Below, one piece after another: positions 37,206 to 45,847 of a stretch of DNA of 64,000 nucleotides. The translations under genes were made by a program, and so were the position numbers. Source of the DNA: Erythrobacter sp. KY5 (lineage in GTDB: Bacteria > Pseudomonadota > Alphaproteobacteria > Sphingomonadales > Sphingomonadaceae). The stretch is from NCBI RefSeq assembly GCF_003264115.1, contig NZ_CP021912.1:3247273-3311272 (forward strand), given 5' to 3'. The notes beneath the pieces were generated by a model. It was not told the origin of the DNA and made no database searches. It saw only the letters and a list, made by a program, of their open reading frames with translations. Each line of letters begins with the position of its first letter. Position 1 is the stretch's first letter.

Positions 37206-37727
37206 TCAAAACGGGTTCACCGTATAGCCCTGCTGCTGGAGCAGCGCGTGGGCGGTCATGGCGGAGAGCTGCATCTCAACGCCCTCGATCAGCTCGTCGG
37301 GATTGACGCCGCGAGCCGCCGCGCTCTGACCGCACAGGATGAAGCGGACGCCGCGATCGAGCATTGCCTGGATCATCGCCTCGGACACGTTGCCCTCGCC
37401 GCTCACGAGGTCGCCTGCCGCGCGGCCATGCACGACCACCACGAGCTTGATCCGGTCTTCGGGCACTCCGGCTGCGACGTGCATGTTCATGAAGCGGGCT
37501 GCACTCTCGAACCCGCGATTGCGCGCGCCATCGTCGGCGGCGGTGGCGACGTCGAAGGCGATCTCGAAGCGGGAGAAGCTGGGGATCGGCTCGGCAGTCG
37601 GGACCGGCGCGTGCGGGCCGAATTCATCGAAGACGGGGCCGGTCGCGAAACCCTCTCGGCTCGCCTGTTGGGCAGAGAGGGGACTTGCGATGAGCGTTGC
37701 AAGAGCAAGGGCGAGAGCGTGTTTCAT
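37206..37727 (-). CDS. DsrE-like periplasmic protein
   Basis: The 173-residue product has a signal peptide (MKHALALALATLIASPLSAQ) and a DsrE/DsrF-like fold (KLVVVVHGRAAGDLVSGEG, GVRFILCGQSAAARG) with one conserved Cys. DsrE-family proteins carry sulfur in cytosolic relays; secreted single-domain members are of unknown function. The stop of ruvA overlaps its start (ATGA at 37724-37727), so it is translated in line with ruvA. Confidence 0.8.
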   Translation of the reverse strand: MKHALALALATLIASPLSAQQASREGFATGPVFDEFGPHAPVPTAEPIPSFSRFEIAFDVATAADDGARNRGFESAARFMNMHVAAGVPEDRIKLVVVVHGRAAGDLVSGEGNVSEAMIQAMLDRGVRFILCGQSAAARGVNPDELIEGVEMQLSAMTAHALLQQQGYTVNPF

Positions 37728-38332
37728 GATGCTGCTTTCTTGAGGGCAACGCGGATGAGGTCGCCTTCGGGTGCATCCTCACCCAATTCGGCGGTGGCGC
37801 GGGCAACGGCTTGTGCGGCGATGGCGGGTTTGAAGCCGAGGTTTTCAAGCGCGCTCACCGCATCAGCGCTCGCCGATCCCGCCGGATTTGCCGCTCCCAC
37901 CGCAACGCCTGCCAACCCGCCTCCGGGCAGCGCGCCGGCCTTGTCCTTGAGCTCGTTGACGATCCGGCCTGCCAGCTTTGGCCCCACACCGTTCGCCCGC
38001 GCGACGATCGCCGCATCGCCCGCAGCGCAGGCATCGCGCAATTCGCCGGTCGAGAGCGCCGACAGGATCGCAAGGCCGACCTTTGACCCAACGCCCTGGA
38101 CCTGTGTCAGCAGGCGGAACCAGTCGCGCTCTGCGCTTTCCGCAAAGCCCAGCAGGCGCATATCGTTCTCGCTCACCTGAAGGTCGGTGTGGACGGTGCA
38201 CGCCTCGCCCACTTCGCCCAGCGCCGCAAGCGTGCGTGCCGAGCAGTGGACGAGATAGCCCACGCCAGACACATCGACGATGGCCCAGTCCTCGCCGGTT
38301 TCGTCCAACCGTCCATTCAGCTTTGCAATCAT
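37724..38332 (-). CDS. ruvA: Holliday junction branch migration protein RuvA
   Basis: The 202-residue product has the RuvA N-terminal OB domain (MIAKLNGRLDETGEDWAIVD), HhH motifs around LLTQVQGVGSKVGLAILSAL and ANGVGPKLAGRIVNEL, and the C-terminal RuvB-binding domain ENLGFKPAIAAQAVARA. The ATG at 38332 fits the family N-terminus MIAKL. No ruvC is adjacent within the window. Confidence 0.96.
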   Translation of the reverse strand: MIAKLNGRLDETGEDWAIVDVSGVGYLVHCSARTLAALGEVGEACTVHTDLQVSENDMRLLGFAESAERDWFRLLTQVQGVGSKVGLAILSALSTGELRDACAAGDAAIVARANGVGPKLAGRIVNELKDKAGALPGGGLAGVAVGAANPAGSASADAVSALENLGFKPAIAAQAVARATAELGEDAPEGDLIRVALKKAAS

Positions 38333-38634
38333 GGTTTGTTCCTGCCGCATTGCATCGTCAAGCGCCAGCCCTCAGCGCCGCTTATCGCCAGCGCAGGGTG
38401 GACCACGCATCGGTATGCTTTGAAAAACTGCGAAACCTGAGCAAGTCCCTCTTTCAATGGCGCAATTTGGAAAATCCGCTGTTGGATGTGTGACTTTCCG
38501 GTTTTCGTCCGCATTTTTCGCTCCGCCACGGCCTTATCCGTTCATCATGATCGCACACCATATCGTCGCGCCTGCGTGTAGGAAATCGGCTGAATTCTCG
38601 ACAGGGCCGCCGCTTTCGCTAAAGGCTTGGGGAC
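38333..38634. other. Divergent intergenic region between ruvA and aroC
   Basis: These 302 bases separate two divergent transcripts. I see no conserved ORF and no clear sigma-70 promoter. A promoter for each direction must lie here. Confidence 0.6.
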
Positions 38635-39720
38635 ATGAGCTTCAACACTTTCGGACGGTCCCTGCGATTCACGACATGGGGGGAAAGCCACGGTCCCGGC
38701 CTTGGCGTGGTGCTGGACGGGTGCCCGCCGGGCATTCCCTTGCGCGAAACCGACATTCAGCCCTTCATGGATGCGCGCAAACCGGGCCAGAACAAGTTCA
38801 CGACCCAGCGCAAGGAAGCCGACGCGGTGCGGATCCTGTCGGGCGTCTTCACCACGTCCGAGGGCGATCAGGTGACGACCGGCACGCCGATCCACCTGAT
38901 GATCGAGAACACCGACCAGCGTTCGAAGGACTATTCGGAGATCGCGCAAAGCTATCGCCCCGGTCATGCCGATTACACCTATGACGCGAAATACGGCATC
39001 CGCGACTATCGCGGCGGCGGTCGGTCAAGCGCGCGCGAAACCGCAGCGCGCGTGGCGGCGGGTGCGGTCGCTCGCCTGATTATCCCGGAAGTCACGATCA
39101 CCGGCTTCGTATGCGAGCTTGGCGGCGACCGGATCGAGCGTGATGCGATCAATTACGACATCATCGACCAGAATCCGTTCTTCTGCCCGGACAGCTGGGC
39201 GGCGAAGCGCTGGGAGGAACTGGTCGACCTTGCCCGCAAGAATGGATCGTCGCTGGGTGCGGTGGTCGAATGCGTGGCCGAAGGTGTGCCCGCAGGCTGG
39301 GGCGCGCCGGTCTATGCCAAGCTCGACAGCGAGCTTGCCGCCGCGATGATGAGCATCAACGCGACCAAGGGCGTCGAGATCGGCGACGGCTTCGAAGCTG
39401 CGCGCCTGACCGGCGAGCAGAACGCCGATCCGATGCGCCCGGGCAAGGACGGCAAGCCGATCTTCGCCAGCAACCATGCCGGCGGCACGGCAGGCGGTAT
39501 CTCTACAGGACAGCCGGTCGTGTGCCGCGTGGCGTTCAAGCCGACCTCCTCGATCCTGACGCCGGTGGATTCGATCACTTCGGAGGGAGAAGCCACCAAG
39601 GTCCGAACCAAGGGCCGCCATGACCCCTGCGTCGGCATTCGCGGCACGCCGGTGGTCGAGGCGATGATGGCGCTGGTCCTGGCCGACGCGAAGCTGATGC
39701 ACCGGGCGCAGGTGGGGTGA
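38635..39720 (+). CDS. aroC: Chorismate synthase
   Basis: AroC forms chorismate from EPSP with reduced FMN, the last step of the shikimate pathway. The 361-residue product has signature 1 near the start ([20 protein letters not shown]), the second signature [20 protein letters not shown], and a third, [20 protein letters not shown]. It is a single gene with a preceding divergent ruvA. Confidence 0.97.
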   Translation: MSFNTFGRSLRFTTWGESHGPGLGVVLDGCPPGIPLRETDIQPFMDARKPGQNKFTTQRKEADAVRILSGVFTTSEGDQVTTGTPIHLMIENTDQRSKDYSEIAQSYRPGHADYTYDAKYGIRDYRGGGRSSARETAARVAAGAVARLIIPEVTITGFVCELGGDRIERDAINYDIIDQNPFFCPDSWAAKRWEELVDLARKNGSSLGAVVECVAEGVPAGWGAPVYAKLDSELAAAMMSINATKGVEIGDGFEAARLTGEQNADPMRPGKDGKPIFASNHAGGTAGGISTGQPVVCRVAFKPTSSILTPVDSITSEGEATKVRTKGRHDPCVGIRGTPVVEAMMALVLADAKLMHRAQVG

Positions 39721-39725
39721 GCGAT

Positions 39726-39745
39726 AGCGCGTACAATCACGCGCT
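39726..39745. terminator. Hairpin between convergent aroC and DUF4274 genes
   Basis: AGCGCGT (39726-39732) and ACGCGCT (39739-39745) form a perfect 7-bp stem with a 6-base loop. No T-tract follows, so its role as a terminator is uncertain. It lies within a partial direct repeat (TGAGCGATAGCGC, TGAGCGGTAGCGC). Confidence 0.35.
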
Positions 39746-39768
39746 CAGGTGGGTGAGCGGTAGCGCCT

Positions 39769-40797
39769 TTACCGGAACAGATGCCGGTATGTATATTGCT
39801 CAGCCGCCCATCTGAGGCCGAACCAGAACGGTGCAATCCAGACGACGCAGACGGCGGCCTTGATCGCTCGGGCTTCGAAGCTAGTGTCCTTTGCCTCCGC
39901 GAAAATGGCGCTCAACGCGAAGTAGCCCTGCAACCACAGCGCTCCAATTGCGACCAGAGCGAGATAGGTCAACGCCATCTGGCGCGTGGGCACGATTTTC
40001 AGCTCCGAGCGCATGAGGCTGCGCACGGTCGAAGTCGAAGCGCTGATGCCCCAGCTCCACCAACCGATCATCACAATGCAGCCGATGAGGTGGAGCCACC
40101 ACCTGGCCGGATCGTTCAGGAATTCGACCGTCGCGGCAAGCAGCCCGCCGATAGCGAAGAGGTTGAAGAAAGTCGGGCGCATTTCATCGCGCGCCTCGCG
40201 CATCACCCAAGTGACGATATCGCTCTTTGGCAGATCGAGCCAGAAGCCGGTGCGCACATTTTCCGGGCGCTCTTCCCACGCCTCGGGCCCGTCCATCACT
40301 TCCTTGCCCCAGATCGACCTCAACAAATCGCGGTGAGGTTTCCAGGGTGGATTGTCGATCCTGGCGACGAAGGCTCGCATTTCGTCATAGTCTCTCTTGT
40401 GCAGGGAATTCGCGTCCCAGGCTATCTTGCGCCGCTTGTAGCCCTTGGCCGCGATCCGCTTGGCGATGTATTCGACCATCGCTGCCTCGTCGCGGTCGTA
40501 GATCGGCTCACCCTCGGCGAGCTTCATCAGCTCCCATTCAGGGCAGGCGTGCCAGAAAATGTGGAGTGCAGTTGCCATCTCGCACTGTTCCTGCCGCGCG
40601 ATCCAGTAGAGCGGTTCGATATTGTCGCTCCAGTTGAAGCCGATTGCGAAGCGATGCCAGTCTTCGGGCGTTCCCTTGTCGAGCCAGTCCAGCCGCTCGT
40701 CCGTTTGCGCCTGATAGTCGCCCCCGGCGGGCACGGTGGTTTCCCATGCGCGGCGGCGCAGTTCGTCCATGTCGAAAACGGCATCGGCAGCAGGCAT
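39769..40797 (-). CDS. DUF4274-like membrane protein
   Basis: The 342-residue protein has an N-terminal domain with the DUF4274 pattern (DWHRFAIGFNWSDNIEPLYW, CEMATALHIFWHACPEWELM) and four membrane helices from about residue 210. DUF4274 is found in immunity-like and unassigned proteins; its function is not known. The fusion to a membrane domain is less usual. It converges with aroC and diverges from the desaturase. Confidence 0.65.
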   Translation of the reverse strand: MPAADAVFDMDELRRRAWETTVPAGGDYQAQTDERLDWLDKGTPEDWHRFAIGFNWSDNIEPLYWIARQEQCEMATALHIFWHACPEWELMKLAEGEPIYDRDEAAMVEYIAKRIAAKGYKRRKIAWDANSLHKRDYDEMRAFVARIDNPPWKPHRDLLRSIWGKEVMDGPEAWEERPENVRTGFWLDLPKSDIVTWVMREARDEMRPTFFNLFAIGGLLAATVEFLNDPARWWLHLIGCIVMIGWWSWGISASTSTVRSLMRSELKIVPTRQMALTYLALVAIGALWLQGYFALSAIFAEAKDTSFEARAIKAAVCVVWIAPFWFGLRWAAEQYTYRHLFR

Positions 40798-40991
40798 CGC
40801 GTTCCCCTTCGCGCAAACGATTGTGCGGGAAGGGTTTTAGACTCGTAATTGTTACCTCGCCGCTAACCGCTCGCGCATACGGGGTTCACGAATGCGTCAT
40901 GACTAATGCGCATGTTGACGCGGGCGTTCTTCACGGCGAAGGACAAGGACACGCAGCGTCCTCTGGCTGCGCGGGAGAGAATTTACACGCC

Positions 40992-42044
40992 ATGGCAAGA
41001 TCCGACCACGATCAGAACCCCAGTCAGGATCGCATCGACACCGACAATCCGCGGGCCATCGCTCGCACCCTTGCCCGTTTTCGCACCCCGCGCGCGAGCC
41101 GCAGCGGGTGGGAGCTTGCGGTCACCTTCCTCCCCTTTGCGGCCACTTTCGCCGCCATGCTGTTCGCGGTCGAGGCGGGGTATTACATCGCGCTTTTGCT
41201 TACTCCGGTCGCCGGGCTGTTCCTGCTCAGGCTTTTCATTATCCAGCACGATTGCGGGCATGAGGCGTTCTTTCGCAAGAAGGGGAGCAACAACTGGGTC
41301 GGGCGCGGGATCGGGGTGTTTACGCTGACCCCGTACGATTGCTGGCGGCGCAGCCACGCGCTTCACCATGCGAGCACGGGCAATCTCGACGCGCGCGGGT
41401 TCGGCGATGTCGATACGCTGACGGTCAATGAATACATGCAGAAGGGGCGGATCGCGCGCGGGTTCTACCGGCTTTATCGCCACCCTGTCGTGCTGCTTGG
41501 CCTTGGGCCTGCCTACCTGTTCCTGCTGCGCCACCGCCTGCCCGTCGGACTGATGAAGGCGGGCGCGATCTATTGGGTGAGCGCGCTGGCGACCAATGCG
41601 GTGACCGCCGCGATCCTGGTCGGCCTCGCTTTCGCTTTTGGCATCGCGACGACGGCGCTGGTCTTCGTGCCCGTGCTGGTAACAGCGGCCTCGATCGGGG
41701 TCTGGTTGTTTTACGTCCAGCACCAGTTTGACGAGGTCGCATGGGACAATCGCGAAGACTGGGAGTTTCACGCACATGCGCTTGCGGGCAGCTCCTATCT
41801 CCATCTGCCCGGCTGGCTGCACTGGTTCACTGGCAATATCGGGATCCACCACGTCCATCACCTGATGAGCCGTATCCCCTTCTATCGCCTTCCCGATGTG
41901 CTGAAGGAATATCCAGAGCTGGCCGAGGTCAATCGCATCACGCTTAAACAGACCCCGCGCCTGTTCCTGCTCGCCTTGTGGGATGAAGAGCGAAAGCGGC
42001 TGGTGAGTTTTCGCGAAGCCAAGCGGATCACGGCAAATATGTGA
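40992..42044 (+). CDS. Fatty acid desaturase
   Basis: The 350-residue membrane protein has the three histidine boxes of acyl-lipid desaturases: HDCGHE at 86-91, HALHH at about 122-126 and HHVHH near 305. It should insert a double bond into acyl chains, most likely in membrane lipids. I chose ATG 40992; an upstream in-frame ATG at 40899 adds 31 residues not typical of the family. Its stop overlaps the start of the next gene (GTGA). Confidence 0.9.
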   Translation: MARSDHDQNPSQDRIDTDNPRAIARTLARFRTPRASRSGWELAVTFLPFAATFAAMLFAVEAGYYIALLLTPVAGLFLLRLFIIQHDCGHEAFFRKKGSNNWVGRGIGVFTLTPYDCWRRSHALHHASTGNLDARGFGDVDTLTVNEYMQKGRIARGFYRLYRHPVVLLGLGPAYLFLLRHRLPVGLMKAGAIYWVSALATNAVTAAILVGLAFAFGIATTALVFVPVLVTAASIGVWLFYVQHQFDEVAWDNREDWEFHAHALAGSSYLHLPGWLHWFTGNIGIHHVHHLMSRIPFYRLPDVLKEYPELAEVNRITLKQTPRLFLLALWDEERKRLVSFREAKRITANM

Positions 42045-42910
42045 AGAGGGTCGTTCTCACCGGATCTTCGGGCCGCATTGGCCGCGCGATATTCGGCGCG
42101 CTTGCGAGCGAATATCGGGTTGCCGGCATAGACCGCAACACCTTCTCCACCACGCATATCGTAGGCGATTGCGCTGAGCCAGATGTGATTGCCCCTGCGC
42201 TTGAAGGGGCCGATGCGGTGATCCACACAGCAGGCCCTCACGCCCCCCATGTCGGCATCCTGAGCGATGGGGAATTCGAGCGCGTCAATGTCGAAGGCAC
42301 GCGCACGCTATTCAATCTTGCCGCGAAGAGCGGGGTCAAGCGCTTCGTCTACACCAGCACAACCGCGCTTTACGGCAATGCCATCGTGCCGGGCGAATGC
42401 ACCTGGGTGACCGACGAGACCCAGCCCGCACCAAAGAGCATTTACCACCGCACCAATCTTGCGGCGGAGGCGTTTCTTGAAGAAGCCGCCTCCCATGCCA
42501 TGCCCGTGCGGGTGATGCGCATGTCGCGCTGCTTTCCTGAACCTGCTCCGACGATGGCGCTTCTCCGACTGCATCGCGGCGTGGATGCACGCGGTGTGGG
42601 GACGTGCCACCGGCTGGCGCTCACCCACGAAGGCGCGCCGTTTGAACGCTTCATCATTTCCGGCGCGACGCCTTTTGGCAAAGAGGATTGCAATGACCTC
42701 GCCGCCAGCGCTGCCGATGTAATCCGCGAGCGCGTCCCCGACCTTGCAAGGGCTTTCGATGCGCGCGGCTGGAGCCTCCCGGACAGCGTCGACAGGGTGT
42801 ACGATGCAACGGCTGCGCGCGAGGCGCTGGGGTGGAAGCAGCGCTGGGGCTGGGAAGAGGTGCTCGCGCAGTGGGACCGCGACAGCATCGAAGTGCTTGC
42901 TCCCGAATAG
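42041..42910 (+). CDS. NAD-dependent epimerase/dehydratase family protein
   Basis: The 289-residue product is an extended SDR: VVLTGSSGRIGRAIFGALAS at the start, AVIHTAGPHAPH, FVYTSTTALYG with the Ser/Thr region, and YHRTNLAAE with the catalytic Tyr, in which the usual Lys is replaced (YxxxN). The Lys is not obvious, so activity is uncertain. The GTG at 42041 overlaps the desaturase stop, so the two are coupled and may act on a common lipid or sterol-like substrate (inference). Confidence 0.78.
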   Translation: MKRVVLTGSSGRIGRAIFGALASEYRVAGIDRNTFSTTHIVGDCAEPDVIAPALEGADAVIHTAGPHAPHVGILSDGEFERVNVEGTRTLFNLAAKSGVKRFVYTSTTALYGNAIVPGECTWVTDETQPAPKSIYHRTNLAAEAFLEEAASHAMPVRVMRMSRCFPEPAPTMALLRLHRGVDARGVGTCHRLALTHEGAPFERFIISGATPFGKEDCNDLAASAADVIRERVPDLARAFDARGWSLPDSVDRVYDATAAREALGWKQRWGWEEVLAQWDRDSIEVLAPE

Positions 42911-42968
42911 TGCGCCGCGACCGGGACTGCGCACGCCCTCATCGGACTTTTCGATTGTTCCCGAAAGC

Positions 42969-43058
42969 GTGATTGAAAATACCGATCTTCGCAATCGCAA
43001 CAATCAATTTTTGTGCAGCGCATCAATCACTATTTGGGTCGGGAACAAAATTCCGACC
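42969..43058 (+). promoter_or_regulatory. Upstream region of ahpC with repeat elements
   Basis: The region holds inverted arms GTGATTGA (42969-42976) and TCAATCAC (43023-43030), the motif ATCTTCGCA (42985-42993) that also lies upstream of katG, and a hairpin GGTCGG/CCGACC (43037-43042 and 43053-43058) about 39 bases before ahpC. An OxyR-type regulator is a plausible candidate, but no consensus match was made. Confidence 0.4.
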
Positions 43059-43096
43059 TCTCCATTTCACATTCAACTCTACGAGGAAACACACCC

Positions 43097-43663
43097 ATGG
43101 GTATCATCGGTTCGACCATCAAGCCTTTCACCGCGACGGCCTTCAAGGCTGGCGAGGACTTCTACGACGTTTCGCAGGCAGACATCGAAGGCAAGTGGGC
43201 GGTTTTCTTCTTCTACCCGGCTGACTTCACCTTCGTATGCCCGACCGAACTCGAAGATCTTGGCGAAAAGTACGACATGCTTCAGTCGATGGGCGTTGAA
43301 GTCTTCGCCGTTTCGACCGACACGCATTTCAGCCACAAGGCATGGCACGACACTTCCGACAAGATCGGCAAGTTGAAGTTCCCGTTCCTTGGCGACCAGA
43401 ACCACGTTCTTGCCAACAACTTCGGCGTGCTGCGCGAAGGCGTCGGCCTTGCCGATCGTGCGACGTTCGTTGTCGACCCCGACGGCGTGATCCAGATCAT
43501 GGAAATCACCTGCGAAGGTGTTGGCCGGAACGCCAACGAACTGACCCGCAAGATCAAGGCAGCTCAGTATGTCCGCAACAATCCCGGCCAGGTTTGCCCG
43601 GCCGCATGGGAAGAAGGAAGCGAAACTCTTGCACCTTCTCTGGATCTAGTTGGCAAGATCTGA
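43097..43663 (+). CDS. ahpC: Alkyl hydroperoxide reductase subunit C (peroxiredoxin)
   Basis: The 188-residue 2-Cys peroxiredoxin has the peroxidatic Cys48 in [11 protein letters not shown] and the resolving Cys167 in [10 protein letters not shown], the standard AhpC layout. It reduces H2O2 and organic peroxides and is recycled by AhpF, which is encoded downstream. The ATG at 43097 follows GAGG; an in-frame ATG at 43013 lies in the untranslated region. A strong terminator lies between ahpC and ahpF. Confidence 0.97.
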   Translation: MGIIGSTIKPFTATAFKAGEDFYDVSQADIEGKWAVFFFYPADFTFVCPTELEDLGEKYDMLQSMGVEVFAVSTDTHFSHKAWHDTSDKIGKLKFPFLGDQNHVLANNFGVLREGVGLADRATFVVDPDGVIQIMEITCEGVGRNANELTRKIKAAQYVRNNPGQVCPAAWEEGSETLAPSLDLVGKI

Positions 43664-43758
43664 GTTTAGACAAAACAAGATAGGGCGCGCGCGGCTGACC
43701 TCCCCTCTCTCCCTCGCCGCGCGCCCCACCCATACCCGGCTTTAACCGGGTCGTTTGA

Positions 43759-43814
43759 AGCCCGGGGCCTGACCCTCCCCCTCCCCCCCAAAGTCAGGCC
43801 TCGGGCTCTTTTTT
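43759..43814 (+). terminator. Strong terminator between ahpC and ahpF
   Basis: AGCCCGGGGCCTGAC (43759-43773) and GTCAGGCCTCGGGCT (43793-43807) form a 15-bp stem with one mismatch, followed by CTTTTTT. Two further hairpins lie before it (GC-rich at 43682-43727 and ACCCGG/CCGGGT at 43734-43751). It should end most ahpC transcripts. Confidence 0.9.
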
Positions 43815-43880
43815 CCCAAATTTCAGGTTCGGCCCTGCGCGCCGGACCTCCCACGTTTTCTCAGGCAAAGGTGCACACCC

Positions 43881-45470
43881 ATGCTCGACGCAAACATGCA
43901 GACCCAGCTCAAGCAATATCTCGCCAATCTTCGCGAGCCGATCGAACTCGTCGCTTCACTGGGCGACGATGAAAAGTCCGCGCAGACCCGCGAATTGTTG
44001 AGCGAAATTGCCGAATTGCACGAGATGGTCACCGCCTCGTTCGATGGCACGCATGAAAGGAAGCCCAGCTTCATCATTCGCCGTGCATCGGATGCGAACA
44101 AGTGGGTACGCTTTGCCGGCCTTCCGATGGGCCACGAATTTACTTCGCTGGTGCTCGCGCTGCTGTGGGCGGGTGGACATCCGCCCAAAGTTGACGCCGA
44201 CCTTATCGAACAGGTTCGCGCGCTCGAAGGCGATTATGAGTTCGAGATGTTCTTCTCGCTTTCCTGCCACAACTGCCCCGACGTGGTGCAGGCGCTGACT
44301 CTGATGGCGCTCGAAAACACGCATATCACCGCCACCCTGATCGAGGGCGGCACCTTTCAGGATGAAGTCGAGGAACGCGGCGTGCTCGCGGTTCCCGCGA
44401 CGTTCCTTAACGGCGAAAGCTTTTTCAACGGTAAGATGGAGCTCGCCGAAATCCTGTCGAAGCTCGACAGCGGCGCCGACGCCAAGGCAGCCGAGAAGCT
44501 TTCGGCGAAAGACCCGTTCGAAGTGCTGGTAATCGGCGGCGGGCCCGCAGGTGCGGCTTCGGCGATCTACACTGCACGCAAGGGTTTCCGCACCGGCATC
44601 GCGGCTGAACGCTTCGGCGGACAGCTTCAGGACACTCTCGGCATCGAAAACCTGCCGGGCACCTCCTACACCGAAGGGCCCAAGCTTTCTGACGATCTGA
44701 AGAAACAGGTAGCCGAGAACGAGATCGACATGATGGACCTCGCCCGCGCAACCGAGCTCAAGCCCGCTACCGAAGCAGGCGGCATGCACGAAGTGACGCT
44801 GGCAAACGGCGCAGTGCTCAAATCGCGCAGCCTCATCCTTTCGACCGGCGCACGTTGGCGCAACCTTGGCGTTCCGGGCGAAGCCGAATATCGCAACAAA
44901 GGCGTGGCCTACTGCCCGCACTGTGACGGCCCGCTTTTCAAGGGCAAGCGCATCGCGGTAATTGGCGGCGGCAATTCGGGCGTTGAGGCAGCGATCGACC
45001 TCGCCAAGATCGTCGGCCATGTGACGCTGATCGAATTCGACAAGAACCTGCGCGCCGACGAAGTGCTGCAACGCAAGCTGCGCAGCATGGATAATGTCGA
45101 GATCATCACCAGCGGCCAGACGACCGAAATCATCGGCGATGGAAGCCGGGTATCGGGCCTCGTGCTCAAAGACCGCACAAGCGGCGACGAACGCAGGATC
45201 GAACTCGAAGGCGTGTTCGTACAGATCGGCCTTGTGCCCAACACCGAATGGTTGGCGGATACGGGTCTCGAACTGTCGAAATTCGGCGAGATTGTCGTCG
45301 ATGACCACGGCGCGACCAACCTGCCCGGCATTTATGCAGCAGGCGACGCGACCACGGTGAAGGACAAGCAGATCGTCGTCGCGATGGGCACCGGCGCAAC
45401 CGCAGGTCTGGGCGCGTTCGACTACCTCATCCGCAACGAGCCAATCGACGAAATCGCCCAGGCTGCGTGA
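43881..45470 (+). CDS. ahpF: Alkyl hydroperoxide reductase subunit F
   Basis: AhpF transfers electrons from NADH to AhpC. The 529-residue product has two thioredoxin-like N-terminal folds with the redox pair C129-H-N-C132, then a thioredoxin-reductase-like part with FAD motif [20 protein letters not shown] and the second redox pair C345-P-H-C348 (AYCPHCDG), and [16 protein letters not shown] for NAD(P)H. This matches the standard AhpF layout. Confidence 0.97.
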   Translation: MLDANMQTQLKQYLANLREPIELVASLGDDEKSAQTRELLSEIAELHEMVTASFDGTHERKPSFIIRRASDANKWVRFAGLPMGHEFTSLVLALLWAGGHPPKVDADLIEQVRALEGDYEFEMFFSLSCHNCPDVVQALTLMALENTHITATLIEGGTFQDEVEERGVLAVPATFLNGESFFNGKMELAEILSKLDSGADAKAAEKLSAKDPFEVLVIGGGPAGAASAIYTARKGFRTGIAAERFGGQLQDTLGIENLPGTSYTEGPKLSDDLKKQVAENEIDMMDLARATELKPATEAGGMHEVTLANGAVLKSRSLILSTGARWRNLGVPGEAEYRNKGVAYCPHCDGPLFKGKRIAVIGGGNSGVEAAIDLAKIVGHVTLIEFDKNLRADEVLQRKLRSMDNVEIITSGQTTEIIGDGSRVSGLVLKDRTSGDERRIELEGVFVQIGLVPNTEWLADTGLELSKFGEIVVDDHGATNLPGIYAAGDATTVKDKQIVVAMGTGATAGLGAFDYLIRNEPIDEIAQAA

Positions 45471-45847
45471 TTGGCTTTGCGCTCGCCCATCCGGGCGAGC
45501 GTCCTCGGTGCGTTTCCCTCCGCTACGCTTCGGGGCACCTGCGAGCGCCCAGTCGGGCTTGCGATCGCAGATGCGATCGTTCCCTTACTGGTCAGCCATG
45601 TGGCGCCCGCCACGACGCCATCGGCGTCGCAAGGGCGACTGCTCGCCCGCAGCGGGGCCGCAGCCCAAAACCTTTTGGGCGGAGGCAATCTAGCGAGGAC
45701 GAAACCGCGGAGGCGGTTTCGCACACAGATCGCAAAATCCAATCAATCTTCGCACTTTAATCGATTGGACTGATCAAGCCCGCTCCATCATTCTCCTGTC
45801 ATCACGCTCGGATATTGTCCGAGTCCCCTGAGAGAGGAGAGAACTTC
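45471..45847. other. Intergenic region between ahpF and katG
   Basis: These 377 bases hold several hairpins: CGCTCGCCC/GGGCGAGCG with a 4-base loop (45480-45501), GGTGC/GCACC around CTCCGCTACGCTTCGG (45507-45539), and CTCGGA/TCCGAG (45807-45823) just before the katG ribosome site. A short ORF (45467-45760) has unconvincing composition. The first 250 bases look like a dispersed structured repeat rather than a gene, but no second copy was found in the window. Confidence 0.45.
45738..45769 (+). promoter_or_regulatory. Candidate operator upstream of katG
   Basis: TCCAATC (45738-45744) and GATTGGA (45763-45769) form an inverted repeat around ATCTTCGCA (45746-45754), the same 9-mer found upstream of ahpC. 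It starts 102 bases before katG, compared with 112 bases for ahpC. Confidence 0.45.

Noticed and set aside
45467..45760. 97-100 residue ORFs between ahpF and katG
   Set aside because: Arg-rich composition, overlapping frames and no ribosome site; the region is better explained as hairpin-rich noncoding DNA.
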